The notes below the pieces were generated by a model. It saw only the letters and a program-made list of their open reading frames with translations. It did no database searches and had not been told where the DNA came from. Below, piece by piece: positions 1-7,630 of a stretch of 64,000 nucleotides of DNA (position 1 is its first letter; every line of letters begins with the position of its first letter). A program made the translations under genes and the position numbers. The DNA comes from Rhodospirillales bacterium (GTDB lineage Bacteria; Pseudomonadota; Alphaproteobacteria; Rhodospirillales; SHVQ01), in the NCBI GenBank assembly GCA_009694195.1, contig SHVQ01000010.1, forward strand, positions 1 through 64,000. Direction: 5' to 3'.

Positions 1-129
1 CCTAACGTCATTGTAACTCGGCCACATCCAATGATGGCCCACGTGCGTCCGCGCGATCTTATCGCCGATGCCCGAAGGAAAAATACGATTGCAAGCGCGG
101 GCAAAGTGCAAGCAAGGGGAGATGAAATC

Positions 130-450
130 ATGAAGACGCTTTCAATAAAAATCGGTTTAACGGCAGTGGCTGCCGTCGCGACCGCCTGTCTTTCGGTGAC
201 GGCGCTGGCGGGAGAAATCAGCGGAAAAATTGTGTGGGCGGACATCAAGAACTCCGCCTTGCTGTTGGAGTGTCAGGAAAACGACGATTGCAAAGACGTG
301 GGCGGCAAGAAGGGCGAGACATATACCCTCGTCATTCCCGACGACATGAAAAAGACCGTGGAGTCCTGGAAGGAGGGGAGCGCGGTTAAGGCAACCTTCG
401 AGGACAAGGCGGACGGCGGACGGCTCATTAAGGCTGCGGCTCCCAAGTAG
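130..450 (+). CDS. small secreted protein, function unknown (DUF1344-like OB-type)
   Basis: 106 residues. The start at 130 is chosen because AGGGGAG lies just upstream and the product then begins with a clean Sec signal peptide: basic start MKTLSIK, a hydrophobic core, and likely cleavage after ALA near residue 27. The mature part is about 80 residues, mostly short beta strands and charged turns, with only two cysteines (CQENDDC, about residues 40-46) that could form a disulfide in the periplasm. Size, signal peptide and strand pattern recall the small periplasmic DUF1344 proteins, but I do not recognise a specific family. It precedes the binding-protein gene by 47 bases on the same strand, so it may be co-transcribed with the importer. 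A longer in-frame start at 31 exists but would bury the signal peptide. Confidence 0.6.
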   Translation: MKTLSIKIGLTAVAAVATACLSVTALAGEISGKIVWADIKNSALLLECQENDDCKDVGGKKGETYTLVIPDDMKKTVESWKEGSAVKATFEDKADGGRLIKAAAPK

Positions 451-497
451 TCGTTGTTCGTGCCGTTGATTCACCGCGCATCACAAGGAGGCAAAAA

Positions 498-1586
498 ATG
501 AAAAGGGCAAAAACCATTTCCCGGCTGGTTCTCGGCATGTTGCTTGCTTTCGGCTTTGCCGACGTTCAAGCGCAGGAATGGAAAGAAAAGGGCGAGTGGC
601 TGAAAAAGCTGGAAGCGGCGAAGAAGGCCGAAGGCAACCGGATGATCCAGTACGACGCTCAGCCCAACTACGCGAATTGGGGCGGCGTCACGCTGTTCTT
701 CAAGAAGACATATGGCATCGACATTCCGCCGGACATGAAAGGCAGCTCGGCGACGATGGCGGCGCTGGTAAAGGAACGTAGTTCGACCGTGGCGGACGTC
801 GCATACTACAACTCGGTCATCGCCGCCCAGGCCGCGGCGAAGGGCGTGCACCAAGCCTACAAGCCGATGGGCTGGGACAAGATTCCTGCCGACAACAAGG
901 ATCCGGACGGAAAGTGGTTCAGCGTCCACCAGGGAGTGATCGCCTTTATCGTCAACACAGACGCCCTGAAGAAGAAGAATCTCGCGGTTCCCCAATGCTG
1001 GGCGGACCTGCTCAAGCCCGAATACAAGGGACTGGTCGCCTATGACGACCCGACCGTGCACGGCACGGCTTGGGAATCGATCTTCGCCGCCAACATCGCG
1101 TTGGGGGGCAGCACGAAGGACGTGAAGCCTGGTGTCGAGTATCTGAAGAAGCTGGACGCGAACATCCTCAGGTATTCGCGCGATACCAGCTACAACCCGA
1201 GCCTCCGCGGCGAGATCGGCATTTGGCTCAATGCCGACGGCAACGGCTACAAGATGAAGCACGAGGACGGCGGCCCGATCGAGGTGGTGATTCCCTGCGA
1301 GGGAACCATCGGGACGCCGTTGGGCATGGGGCTGGTCACATGGGCGAAACGGCCGCTGCTCGCGAAGGCCTATCTCGACTGGCTTTTCAGCCCCGAAGCG
1401 CAAGGGATCTGGGCCGACTCGTTCTGGCAGCCGATCATCTCCGAGTACGCGACCGAGAGCGCAAAGAAAAAGATGAAGCCGCTTCACGGCAGCTACGACA
1501 AGGTCAAGTCGGTCTCGATCCTGGAGAAGCAGGACATCATCGATCCGTACAAGCAGGCGTGGCTGAAGGAGATCAAAAGGAATTAG
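498..1586 (+). CDS. ABC transporter periplasmic substrate-binding protein (family 1, AfuA/PotD-like)
   Basis: 362 residues with a Sec signal peptide ending near AQA (about residue 26), preceded by a strong AAGGAGG site at 485-491. The fold class is suggested by the GVIAFIVNTDAL segment, a typical hinge region of iron/polyamine/2-aminoethylphosphonate-type binding proteins, and by the C-terminal AYLDWLFSPEAQ helix common to that group. It should capture a small solute in the periplasm for the permeases and ATPase encoded at 1858-4815. Substrate cannot be read directly. Because a phosphonoacetate hydrolase-like gene lies 10 kb downstream with related enzymes between, a phosphonate is my preferred guess; ferric iron, polyamines and phosphoglycerates remain possible. 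Confidence 0.85.
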   Translation: MKRAKTISRLVLGMLLAFGFADVQAQEWKEKGEWLKKLEAAKKAEGNRMIQYDAQPNYANWGGVTLFFKKTYGIDIPPDMKGSSATMAALVKERSSTVADVAYYNSVIAAQAAAKGVHQAYKPMGWDKIPADNKDPDGKWFSVHQGVIAFIVNTDALKKKNLAVPQCWADLLKPEYKGLVAYDDPTVHGTAWESIFAANIALGGSTKDVKPGVEYLKKLDANILRYSRDTSYNPSLRGEIGIWLNADGNGYKMKHEDGGPIEVVIPCEGTIGTPLGMGLVTWAKRPLLAKAYLDWLFSPEAQGIWADSFWQPIISEYATESAKKKMKPLHGSYDKVKSVSILEKQDIIDPYKQAWLKEIKRN

Positions 1587-1780
1587 GAGCCCGTCCGAAT
1601 CCTCGGATGAAACATTGAAGAACTCGCGGGGACCCCTGGTGATTTTCGAGGGATCCTCGCAAGAGCGGGTCGATCGCGTTTCGCAATGTTGCGGCGGTGG
1701 ACTGGGAGCTTGTGGGACGGTGCGGTTCATCGCCCATGCGTCTTTGATGTTGCCGATGTCGTGCAAGCGGGGCTGTCAAA

Positions 1781-1858
1781 ATGATGGACGTGCCTTATCT
1801 GAGCGGACGCTCTACCGGACGTCCTCTGCCGCCGCCCGTTGAAGGAACACGAGAATAA
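1781..1858 (+). CDS. possible 25-residue leader ORF coupled to the permease gene
   Basis: Starting at ATGATG (1781), this tiny frame encodes about 25 residues, proline-rich at its end (RPLPPP), and stops with TAA that overlaps the permease ATG as TAATG. Such an overlap is typical of translational coupling. There is no strong Shine-Dalgarno sequence and codon use is not distinctive, so it may be chance. It sits in a 271-base gap between the binding-protein and permease genes in which I see no other gene, only a small CGAGG-GAT-CCTCG hairpin at 1647-1659. Confidence 0.2.
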   Translation: MMDVPYLSGRSTGRPLPPPVEGTRE

Positions 1859-2748
1859 TGATGCGGCATTGGCTCGGGGCACTCTACATTATGCCGCTCA
1901 CGGTCTTTTTCGTGGCCGTGATGGTTTACCCGTTTTTTAACATGGTCTTCCAGGGCTTCATTCCCTCGCAGGCCATGCTGGAGGCGGGCTCCGCGATGAG
2001 CACCGCGGACGGCGAGTACATCGTCACCTGGGACGAATTGACTCTCGCCAATTACCTTTCCGTGTTCACCGACGACCATATCCGCTCCGGGCTGACGCTC
2101 AGCCTCGCGATCAGCGTGATCGTCTCGTTCGTATCGATCTTCCTTTGCATCGGGCCCGCGTGGCTGCTGGTGCGCAAGGAGTTTCCGGGCAAGCGGATGT
2201 TCCGGGCCATTCTGACGGTGCCGATGGCGTTCTCCGGGATCATCATCGGGTTTCTCGCGGTTATCATGATCGGGCGCATCGGCGCGATTCCTCTTATCAC
2301 CGACTGGCTGTTCGGGATACCTGTCGCCGAGGCTCTCGCCTATAGCCTCACGGGCCTCGGCATCGCGTACATCTGGTTCCAGATTCCGCGCGCCACGCTC
2401 AATCTCGAATCGGCGATCCGCAAGTTCGATTGGGACCTGGAAAGCGCGGCTCGCAGCTTGGGCGCTTCCCCCTTTCAGACCGTGCGATACGTCCTGCTTC
2501 CGCTGCTCACGCCCGCCATCGTTTCCACCATGGCCGTCACGTTCGCGGTTTCCATGGGGTCCTTTGGCGTCGCCCTGCTGCTGCTGAAAAAGGCGACCGT
2601 GCTGCCGCTCGAGATCTACACGCAGATGTACTCGACCCTCGCTTTTGAGCTGAGCGCGGCCTTGTCGGTGCAACTCGCGGTGGTCACCGTCGGCGTCAAT
2701 TATTTCCTGCGCCGGTATGGGGAGCGGCACTATGCATTCGCCTCGTGA
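1858..2748 (+). CDS. ABC transporter permease (PotB-like)
   Basis: 296 residues with about six hydrophobic helices; the first begins right after the start (LGALYIMPLTVFFV). The cytoplasmic EAA-type loop that contacts the ATPase is visible as the segment LESAARSLGASPFQT near residues 198-212, followed by LLPLLTPAI. It belongs to the binding-protein-dependent inner membrane component family of polyamine/iron-type importers. An ATG at 1861 is an equally good start. Its 3' end overlaps the second permease gene, so the two should be made together as the heterodimeric channel of the importer begun at 498. Confidence 0.88.
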   Translation: MMRHWLGALYIMPLTVFFVAVMVYPFFNMVFQGFIPSQAMLEAGSAMSTADGEYIVTWDELTLANYLSVFTDDHIRSGLTLSLAISVIVSFVSIFLCIGPAWLLVRKEFPGKRMFRAILTVPMAFSGIIIGFLAVIMIGRIGAIPLITDWLFGIPVAEALAYSLTGLGIAYIWFQIPRATLNLESAIRKFDWDLESAARSLGASPFQTVRYVLLPLLTPAIVSTMAVTFAVSMGSFGVALLLLKKATVLPLEIYTQMYSTLAFELSAALSVQLAVVTVGVNYFLRRYGERHYAFAS

Positions 2749-3739
2749 CGGACAGGGCGTGGCGGCGGCAGCTGCGGGCGTCGCGCACCCGGCCTTGGGT
2801 GTGGCAACCCCGGCTGCCAAGACGAGACGCCCCATCAGCCTGTGGCTGGTGTTCTGCGCGCTCAGCAGCCTGCTCCTTCTGTTCATGATCATCGCGCCTC
2901 TGATCGTCTGCCTCTGGGGCTCCTTCACGACGCTTAAAGTGATGGGCGCGGGGAGCGAGCGTGGGGCGGGCTGGGAGCAGGTGACGACCTCGCGCGACGA
3001 GGAGAAAGCCGAATCTCAAAGCGCCGCGGCGTCGGTCGACCTCGGCGTGTTTGCCAAAGGGGCGCGAAACATCGCCGGAAGCGTCACCACGTTCTGGTAT
3101 CAATACGTGTGGGAGGTGTACGGCGGGACGTTGCACCTGTCGCTGATGCTCGCCGTGATCAGCATCTGCATTTGCATCGTCCTCGGTGTGTTGGGTGGTT
3201 ACGCGCTCGTCCGGTACACCTTCTTCGGCAAGAACCTGATCGAAGAGATGATCCTGCTGCCGCTCTCGCTTCCGGGGATCGCGGTGGCCGTCGCGCTGAT
3301 CGAGACTTACGGCGTGCTGCGCGGAAGCTGGGTCATCATCCTCTTCGGGCACCTCCTGTACACGCTGCCGTTCATGATGCAATCCGTGACCAACACGCTC
3401 CGCAGCTTCGACTTCGTCACGCTCGAGCAGGCCGCCTCGAGCATGGGCGCCGGCCCCTGGCAGCGCTTGCGCTACATCCTTCTGCCCAATCTGAAGCACG
3501 CCATCATCGTCGGCTCGTTGCTGGTGTTCGCGATCTCGCTCGGGGAATTCAACGCGAGCTTCCTTCTGAACACGCCGTTCAATCAGACCTTCCCCGCGGC
3601 TCTCTACGACTCCTACACCAACGACAGCTTCCAGGTGTCCAGCGCCGCCACGTGCATATTCATGTTCATCGTGATACCGGCCCTGATGGCGATGCAGCTC
3701 ATCGGCGGCAAGGAGATGCGGGATATCGGAGGCGCATGA
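2732..3739 (+). CDS. ABC transporter permease (PotC-like)
   Basis: About 335 residues. I prefer the ATG at 2732 because GGGGAG lies seven bases upstream; an in-frame ATG at 2717 would add five residues. Six hydrophobic helices and the EAA loop LEQAASSMGAGPWQRLRY near residues 230-247 identify the partner permease. Between the first two helices is an unusually long polar segment of about 70 residues (roughly residues 70-125, rich in Glu, Arg and Ser), longer than in most PotC proteins and probably periplasmic. It overlaps the upstream permease by 17 bases and the downstream ATPase by ATGA, so the genes form one translationally coupled unit. Confidence 0.87.
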   Translation: MHSPRDGQGVAAAAAGVAHPALGVATPAAKTRRPISLWLVFCALSSLLLLFMIIAPLIVCLWGSFTTLKVMGAGSERGAGWEQVTTSRDEEKAESQSAAASVDLGVFAKGARNIAGSVTTFWYQYVWEVYGGTLHLSLMLAVISICICIVLGVLGGYALVRYTFFGKNLIEEMILLPLSLPGIAVAVALIETYGVLRGSWVIILFGHLLYTLPFMMQSVTNTLRSFDFVTLEQAASSMGAGPWQRLRYILLPNLKHAIIVGSLLVFAISLGEFNASFLLNTPFNQTFPAALYDSYTNDSFQVSSAATCIFMFIVIPALMAMQLIGGKEMRDIGGA

Positions 3740-4815
3740 GTTACGAAATTCGGCTGCACGATCTGAGCAAGATTTATCCGGACGGAACCGTGGCGCTTGG
3801 GGGTGTGTCGTTCATCTGCCCGAGGTCCGCGTGCACGACCCTCGTCGGCCCTTCCGGGTCCGGCAAGACCACGATCCTGAAAATCATCTCCGGACTGCTG
3901 GACGCCAGCGGGGGCACCGTCTCCTTCGACGACCGGGTGATGACCCATTTGCCGCCCGAAAAGCGCAACATCGGGATGGTGTTCCAGTCCTACGCGCTGT
4001 TTCCCAACATGACGGTGCTGGAAAACGTCGAATTCGGGCTGCTCGTGCGCAAGGTGTCGGCGGCCGATCGCCGCCGGCGGGCGCTCGAAGCGCTCGAAAG
4101 CGTTCAGATCGCACCCCTCGCGCAGCGCCGGATTCGGCAGCTTTCGGGCGGACAGCAACAGCGCGTCGCGCTTGCGCGCGCGATCGTGTTTCAGCCGGAT
4201 ATTCTGTTGCTGGACGAGCCGCTTTCGGCGCTCGACGCGAAAATCCGCCAGGAGCTTCGGGGCGAGCTCGCGGCGTCGCTGCGCCAGTTCAAGATCACCG
4301 CGGTCTACGTAACCCACGACCAGGAAGAGGCCATGGCCCTCGGCGATCAAGTGGTCGTCATGGATCACGGCAAGATCATGCAGATCGGCACTCCGTTCGA
4401 GGTCTATGCCCGGCCCGCGAACGAGTTCGTGGCGCGGTTCATCGGCACGGCCAACCTCTACGACGTGGAAATTCAACGGTCGGCCAACGCGCACTTCCAT
4501 ATCCGTCTCGGCTTCAGCGAAGTGTCGGTCGCGGAAGACACGTTTCGACAGCGCTGGCCCGGAGTGGCAGGCGGATCCGCCCAGCTCATGTGCAGGCCCC
4601 AGGACGTCAGCATCGCCGAACTGTCAAACGCTCACGCCCGGATCCGGATATCGAGTCTCCTCTTCCTCGGCGACCGCATCCGGATCACCGGAGAGACCGA
4701 GAACGGCAAGACCATGCGGTTCGAGGCTCACAACACGACGAAGATCAGCGTCGGCGATGTCGTGCCGATCCGGCTTGACTTGGACTGTATCCACATCATC
4801 CCGGTGGCGGACTAG
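3736..4815 (+). CDS. ABC transporter ATP-binding protein (PotA/FbpC-like)
   Basis: 359 residues. Walker A is GPSGSGKT at residues 38-45, the Q-loop is in VFQSYALFPNM, the ABC signature is LSGGQQQR, Walker B is ILLLDEP, and the H-loop is VTHDQEEA. The last 110 or so residues form a TOBE-type regulatory domain. The start is the ATG in the ATGA overlap with the permease. It hydrolyses ATP at the inner face of the membrane to drive import of the ligand bound by the 498-1586 protein. This completes a four-gene binding protein-permease-permease-ATPase importer. Confidence 0.93.
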   Translation: MSYEIRLHDLSKIYPDGTVALGGVSFICPRSACTTLVGPSGSGKTTILKIISGLLDASGGTVSFDDRVMTHLPPEKRNIGMVFQSYALFPNMTVLENVEFGLLVRKVSAADRRRRALEALESVQIAPLAQRRIRQLSGGQQQRVALARAIVFQPDILLLDEPLSALDAKIRQELRGELAASLRQFKITAVYVTHDQEEAMALGDQVVVMDHGKIMQIGTPFEVYARPANEFVARFIGTANLYDVEIQRSANAHFHIRLGFSEVSVAEDTFRQRWPGVAGGSAQLMCRPQDVSIAELSNAHARIRISSLLFLGDRIRITGETENGKTMRFEAHNTTKISVGDVVPIRLDLDCIHIIPVAD

Positions 4816-4841
4816 CAGGCGCGCGGCGCCCTCCGCTCGGT

Positions 4842-5705
4842 TCAGGACGTGAGGAGCAACGGCGCGGTCGTGTCTTGAATGACGTTGCTCGTCACGCCGC
4901 CGAGCAGTCGTCCGCGCAGACCGCGACGCTTTCCGAACGCCCCCATCACGATGAGATCGCTCTTCTGCTTCTCCGGGGCGGAGAGGATAGCGTCGCTGAT
5001 TCGTTTGTCCTTGGCGGTGATGAGAAGCCGCTCGGCCTCAATATTGTGCCGGGCCAAGTGCTCAATCATGCCCGAGGTATACGAGGTCCTGTGATCGATG
5101 ATGGGCTTGAGATTGACCGAAACGACCTTGACTTCTATGGCTTCCCTGAGAAACGGGAGCGCGTTGTTGGCGGCTCGCAGCGCCGCCGGGCTCCGGTCCC
5201 AGGCGATCATGACGTTCGTGCCGACTCTCTGTGAACGGTAGTTCTTCGGCACCAGAAGCACGGGCAGGTCCAGCCCGGCGATCAATCGCTCGGCCGCCGC
5301 CCGCGTGGCGGGCTGGCTGATGATGAGCACATCGCAGAACCGGGCGTGGAGCGAGAGCAACTCCAGCAATGGGAGCTCGTCGTAGATCCAACGGTGAGGC
5401 ACCGAGGCGCGATCGGCCAACCGGCCGAACAACCGCTCGTGCTCTTCGGAAGCGACGCGGATGCGCTCCCAGGCGTAGGAGACAATCCGGTCCTCGGACG
5501 TTTCCCGTGCGACCTTCGAACGCCGGCCCATGACTTCCATCGGCACCCGAGATGCGCGGCGCGAGCGTTTCTCTTTCGGCAACGTGGGGACGAAAATCGC
5601 CGTCAAATGGGCCTCGTGACCGGCGGCCAGGTTAAGTGCCACGCCCAGCCGGCCCCGGAATTCCGGGCCGCTATCGGCATGAAGGAAAATGTCTTTGAGC
5701 GGCAT
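4842..5705 (-). CDS. tandem-domain universal stress protein (UspA family)
   Basis: 287 residues, twice the length of a single UspA domain. The first half opens with the beta-strand DIFLHADSG and an insertion rich in Lys/Arg around residues 43-65. The second half carries the nucleotide-binding loop GAFGKRRGLRGRLLGG near residues 255-270, matching the ATP-binding type G-x2-G-x9-10-G. The function is cytoplasmic stress signalling or protection and is not specific to a pathway. It ends 27 bases from the end of the ATPase gene, which converges on it. Confidence 0.85.
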   Translation of the reverse strand: MPLKDIFLHADSGPEFRGRLGVALNLAAGHEAHLTAIFVPTLPKEKRSRRASRVPMEVMGRRSKVARETSEDRIVSYAWERIRVASEEHERLFGRLADRASVPHRWIYDELPLLELLSLHARFCDVLIISQPATRAAAERLIAGLDLPVLLVPKNYRSQRVGTNVMIAWDRSPAALRAANNALPFLREAIEVKVVSVNLKPIIDHRTSYTSGMIEHLARHNIEAERLLITAKDKRISDAILSAPEKQKSDLIVMGAFGKRRGLRGRLLGGVTSNVIQDTTAPLLLTS

Positions 5706-5770
5706 GAAACGATATTCTTTGGCTTGTTACTCTCGAATTTTGAAACTACAGCGCTTACCTGACGGCACAT

Positions 5771-6451
5771 TCAAGCGCCGAGTGAGGCGGCCATCTCGAG
5801 AAGGTCCTTGACCACGAGGTCCGGCGCCAGGCCGAGGTCGTCGAGCGCTTGGCCGTAGCGGCGCACCCAGATTGTGGGATAGCCGTAATTCTTCGCCCCG
5901 AGGACGTCGAAGGAATTGCCGGACACGAAGGCGACCTCGTCCGCGGCGACGCCGATTTCGCGGACGCCGAGTTCGTAGGCCGCCCGGCCCGGCTTATAGA
6001 CCTTGTGCGTTTCTCCGCTGATGAGGCCCTTGAAATGGCCGGCAATCCCGGCATTGACCTGGCTCTTCTCGATCATCCAGGGCGACGCCATCGAGAGCAC
6101 GTAAAGATCGTAGCGCTGGGCGAGGCGCCGCAATGCCGTCGGCGCCTCGGCATAGACCGGAAGCCGGGTGTCGGCCTCGATCCAGCGGTCGCGGAGGCCG
6201 TCGCCGACGGCCACGCCCAGCTCCGCGCAGGTGAACTTGAAGGCGGCCTTCACCAGATCGCTCCACGGCAGGTGGCGGTCCATCATGCCCACTTGAAAGC
6301 AGTAGCGCTGGGTTTGGGCGAACCACAGCTTGACGAAGGCGGCGCCCTTCCCGGGAAAGGATGCATCGATTTCGGAAGCGAGGGCCGTTTTGTCCGCGAT
6401 CGTGCCGTAATAGTCGAAAGCGAGCGCTTTGACACGATGGAAATCCACCAT
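5771..6451 (-). CDS. HAD-superfamily hydrolase, type II haloacid dehalogenase-like
   Basis: 226 residues. The start at 6451 is supported by GGAGG five bases upstream. HAD motif I is AFDYYGT with the nucleophile at Asp13; motif II is in VLSMAS, motif III is the Lys in HKVYKP, and motif IV is in FVSGNSFDVLGAK, the pattern of type II 2-haloacid dehalogenases (family FVSSNAFDV). The ordinary reaction is hydrolytic removal of halide from L-2-haloacids through an aspartyl ester. In the phosphonate context a phosphonate or phosphate monoester substrate is conceivable, but the motif I region is not that of PhnX phosphonatase. It lies 34 bases downstream of the reductase gene in the same direction, probably in one operon. 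Confidence 0.8.
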   Translation of the reverse strand: MVDFHRVKALAFDYYGTIADKTALASEIDASFPGKGAAFVKLWFAQTQRYCFQVGMMDRHLPWSDLVKAAFKFTCAELGVAVGDGLRDRWIEADTRLPVYAEAPTALRRLAQRYDLYVLSMASPWMIEKSQVNAGIAGHFKGLISGETHKVYKPGRAAYELGVREIGVAADEVAFVSGNSFDVLGAKNYGYPTIWVRRYGQALDDLGLAPDLVVKDLLEMAASLGA

Positions 6452-6485
6452 GCGAGGCCTCCTTGTGGCGGCAGCAGTGGGCTGC

Positions 6486-7508
6486 TTAGAGATCGAGGAC
6501 GAGCAACGAGCTCTTCGCTCGCGAGATGCAGGTCGCCAAATACTCGGCGTGCTCTTCCTCGCTGAGCACCAGATCGCGGTGATCGACTTCGCCGGACAAG
6601 TACCTGACCTTGCAGGTCGCGCAGAGACCCGCCTCGCACGAGGTCTCGATGACGATCCCGTGCTCGGCAAGCACCTTGGTGATGCTTTTGTCGTTCGGCA
6701 CCGTGAAGACAGCCCCGGTGCTCGCGATTTTGACCTGGAATCCGATGCCCAAGGCATGACTGCCCGCCGCTTCGATCTCGGCGCCCGACATTGTCGACTT
6801 GGGGGCTAAAGCCGCGGTGAAGTATTCGAAGTGCACGGTCTCCGCGGGCCAATGCGAAGCCGCTCGCTGGCAAGCGGCCATGAACCCGGGCGGTCCGCAA
6901 TAGTAGAGATGGGTCCCGGGCTGGATGTCGCGCAAGAGGCCGGCGATGTCGAGGCCTTTCTCGGGAATTCCACCGTCATGGTGGTAGTGGACGCGGCCTT
7001 TCGCCGCGAGGGGGTCAAATTCGTCGCGAAACGCCGTTTGTGCGGGGCTCTTCGCGCAATAGTGGAGAGCGTATTCGACCCCCGTGCGTTCCAACTGGTG
7101 CACCATGGACTTGATCGGCGTCACCCCAATTCCGCCGGCCAGGAGGAGAAAGCGCTTTGCATCGGGCACGAGCGCGAAGTTGTTGCGTGGCTTGCCGACC
7201 GATACCAGGCGCTGCACGTGCAGGCGCCCGTGCAGTGCCTGCGAGCCGCCGCGCCCGGTTGATTCGCGCAGCACCGCGATCACGTAGCGGTGGCGTTCCT
7301 TCGGATCATTGGAGAGGGAGTACTGCCGCACGCTGCCGTCGCGAAAGTGGAAGTCGATATGGGCGCCGGCTGTGAATTCGGGCAGATCTTCGCCCTCCGG
7401 GTGGACGAGCTCATAGGAGTTGATGTCGGTCGCCTGGAAGGTGATCTGCCGGATGCGCAGGATCATCCCCGTTTTGGGGTATTTGCCCTTTTCGTCTAGC
7501 TGTTCCAT
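6486..7508 (-). CDS. PDR/VanB family oxidoreductase (FMN/NAD/2Fe-2S reductase)
   Basis: 340 residues from the ATG at 7508; an ATG at 7544 lies in frame but has no ribosome site. Order of domains: flavin-binding barrel with RQYSLSND (about residues 61-68), NAD-binding domain with LLLAGGIGVTPI (about 121-132) and YYCGPPGFM, then a C-terminal plant-type ferredoxin with cysteines 291, 296, 299 and 327 (CEAGLCATC). This is the vanillate O-demethylase reductase (VanB)/phthalate dioxygenase reductase layout, which passes electrons from NAD(P)H to a partner Rieske oxygenase or cytochrome. No oxygenase is encoded next to it. It is transcribed away from the LysR gene and is a likely target of that regulator. 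Confidence 0.88.
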   Translation of the reverse strand: MEQLDEKGKYPKTGMILRIRQITFQATDINSYELVHPEGEDLPEFTAGAHIDFHFRDGSVRQYSLSNDPKERHRYVIAVLRESTGRGGSQALHGRLHVQRLVSVGKPRNNFALVPDAKRFLLLAGGIGVTPIKSMVHQLERTGVEYALHYCAKSPAQTAFRDEFDPLAAKGRVHYHHDGGIPEKGLDIAGLLRDIQPGTHLYYCGPPGFMAACQRAASHWPAETVHFEYFTAALAPKSTMSGAEIEAAGSHALGIGFQVKIASTGAVFTVPNDKSITKVLAEHGIVIETSCEAGLCATCKVRYLSGEVDHRDLVLSEEEHAEYLATCISRAKSSLLVLDL

Positions 7509-7560
7509 CGTGGGGCTTTCTTGCACATGGGGATGCCCGATCAAAATTGGTTTGTCGTAT

Positions 7561-7587
7561 TGATACCATTCGACGCACTGATATCAT
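7561..7587. promoter_or_regulatory. candidate LysR operator: imperfect direct repeat
   Basis: TGATACCAT (7561-7569) and TGATATCAT (7579-7587) match at 8 of 9 bases and are 18 bases apart, so they face the same side of the helix within two turns. They lie in the divergent gap between the minus-strand reductase gene and the plus-strand LysR gene, where LysR-type regulators usually bind. The second copy contains the palindrome TGATATCA. Confidence 0.35.
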
Positions 7588-7630
7588 ATGAGGCGAATGA
7601 TCCCGGTGCGCTGCCTGGAGGAAAGGCACC

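Noticed and set aside
1647..1659. CGAGG-GAT-CCTCG hairpin after the first binding-protein gene
   Set aside because: It is too short to group with the stronger hairpins that follow three other binding-protein genes.
5771..6451. Phosphonoacetaldehyde hydrolase (PhnX) identity for the HAD gene
   Set aside because: Motif IV (FVSGNSFDVLGAK) and the overall spacing match type II haloacid dehalogenases, and the PhnX-type motif I is absent.
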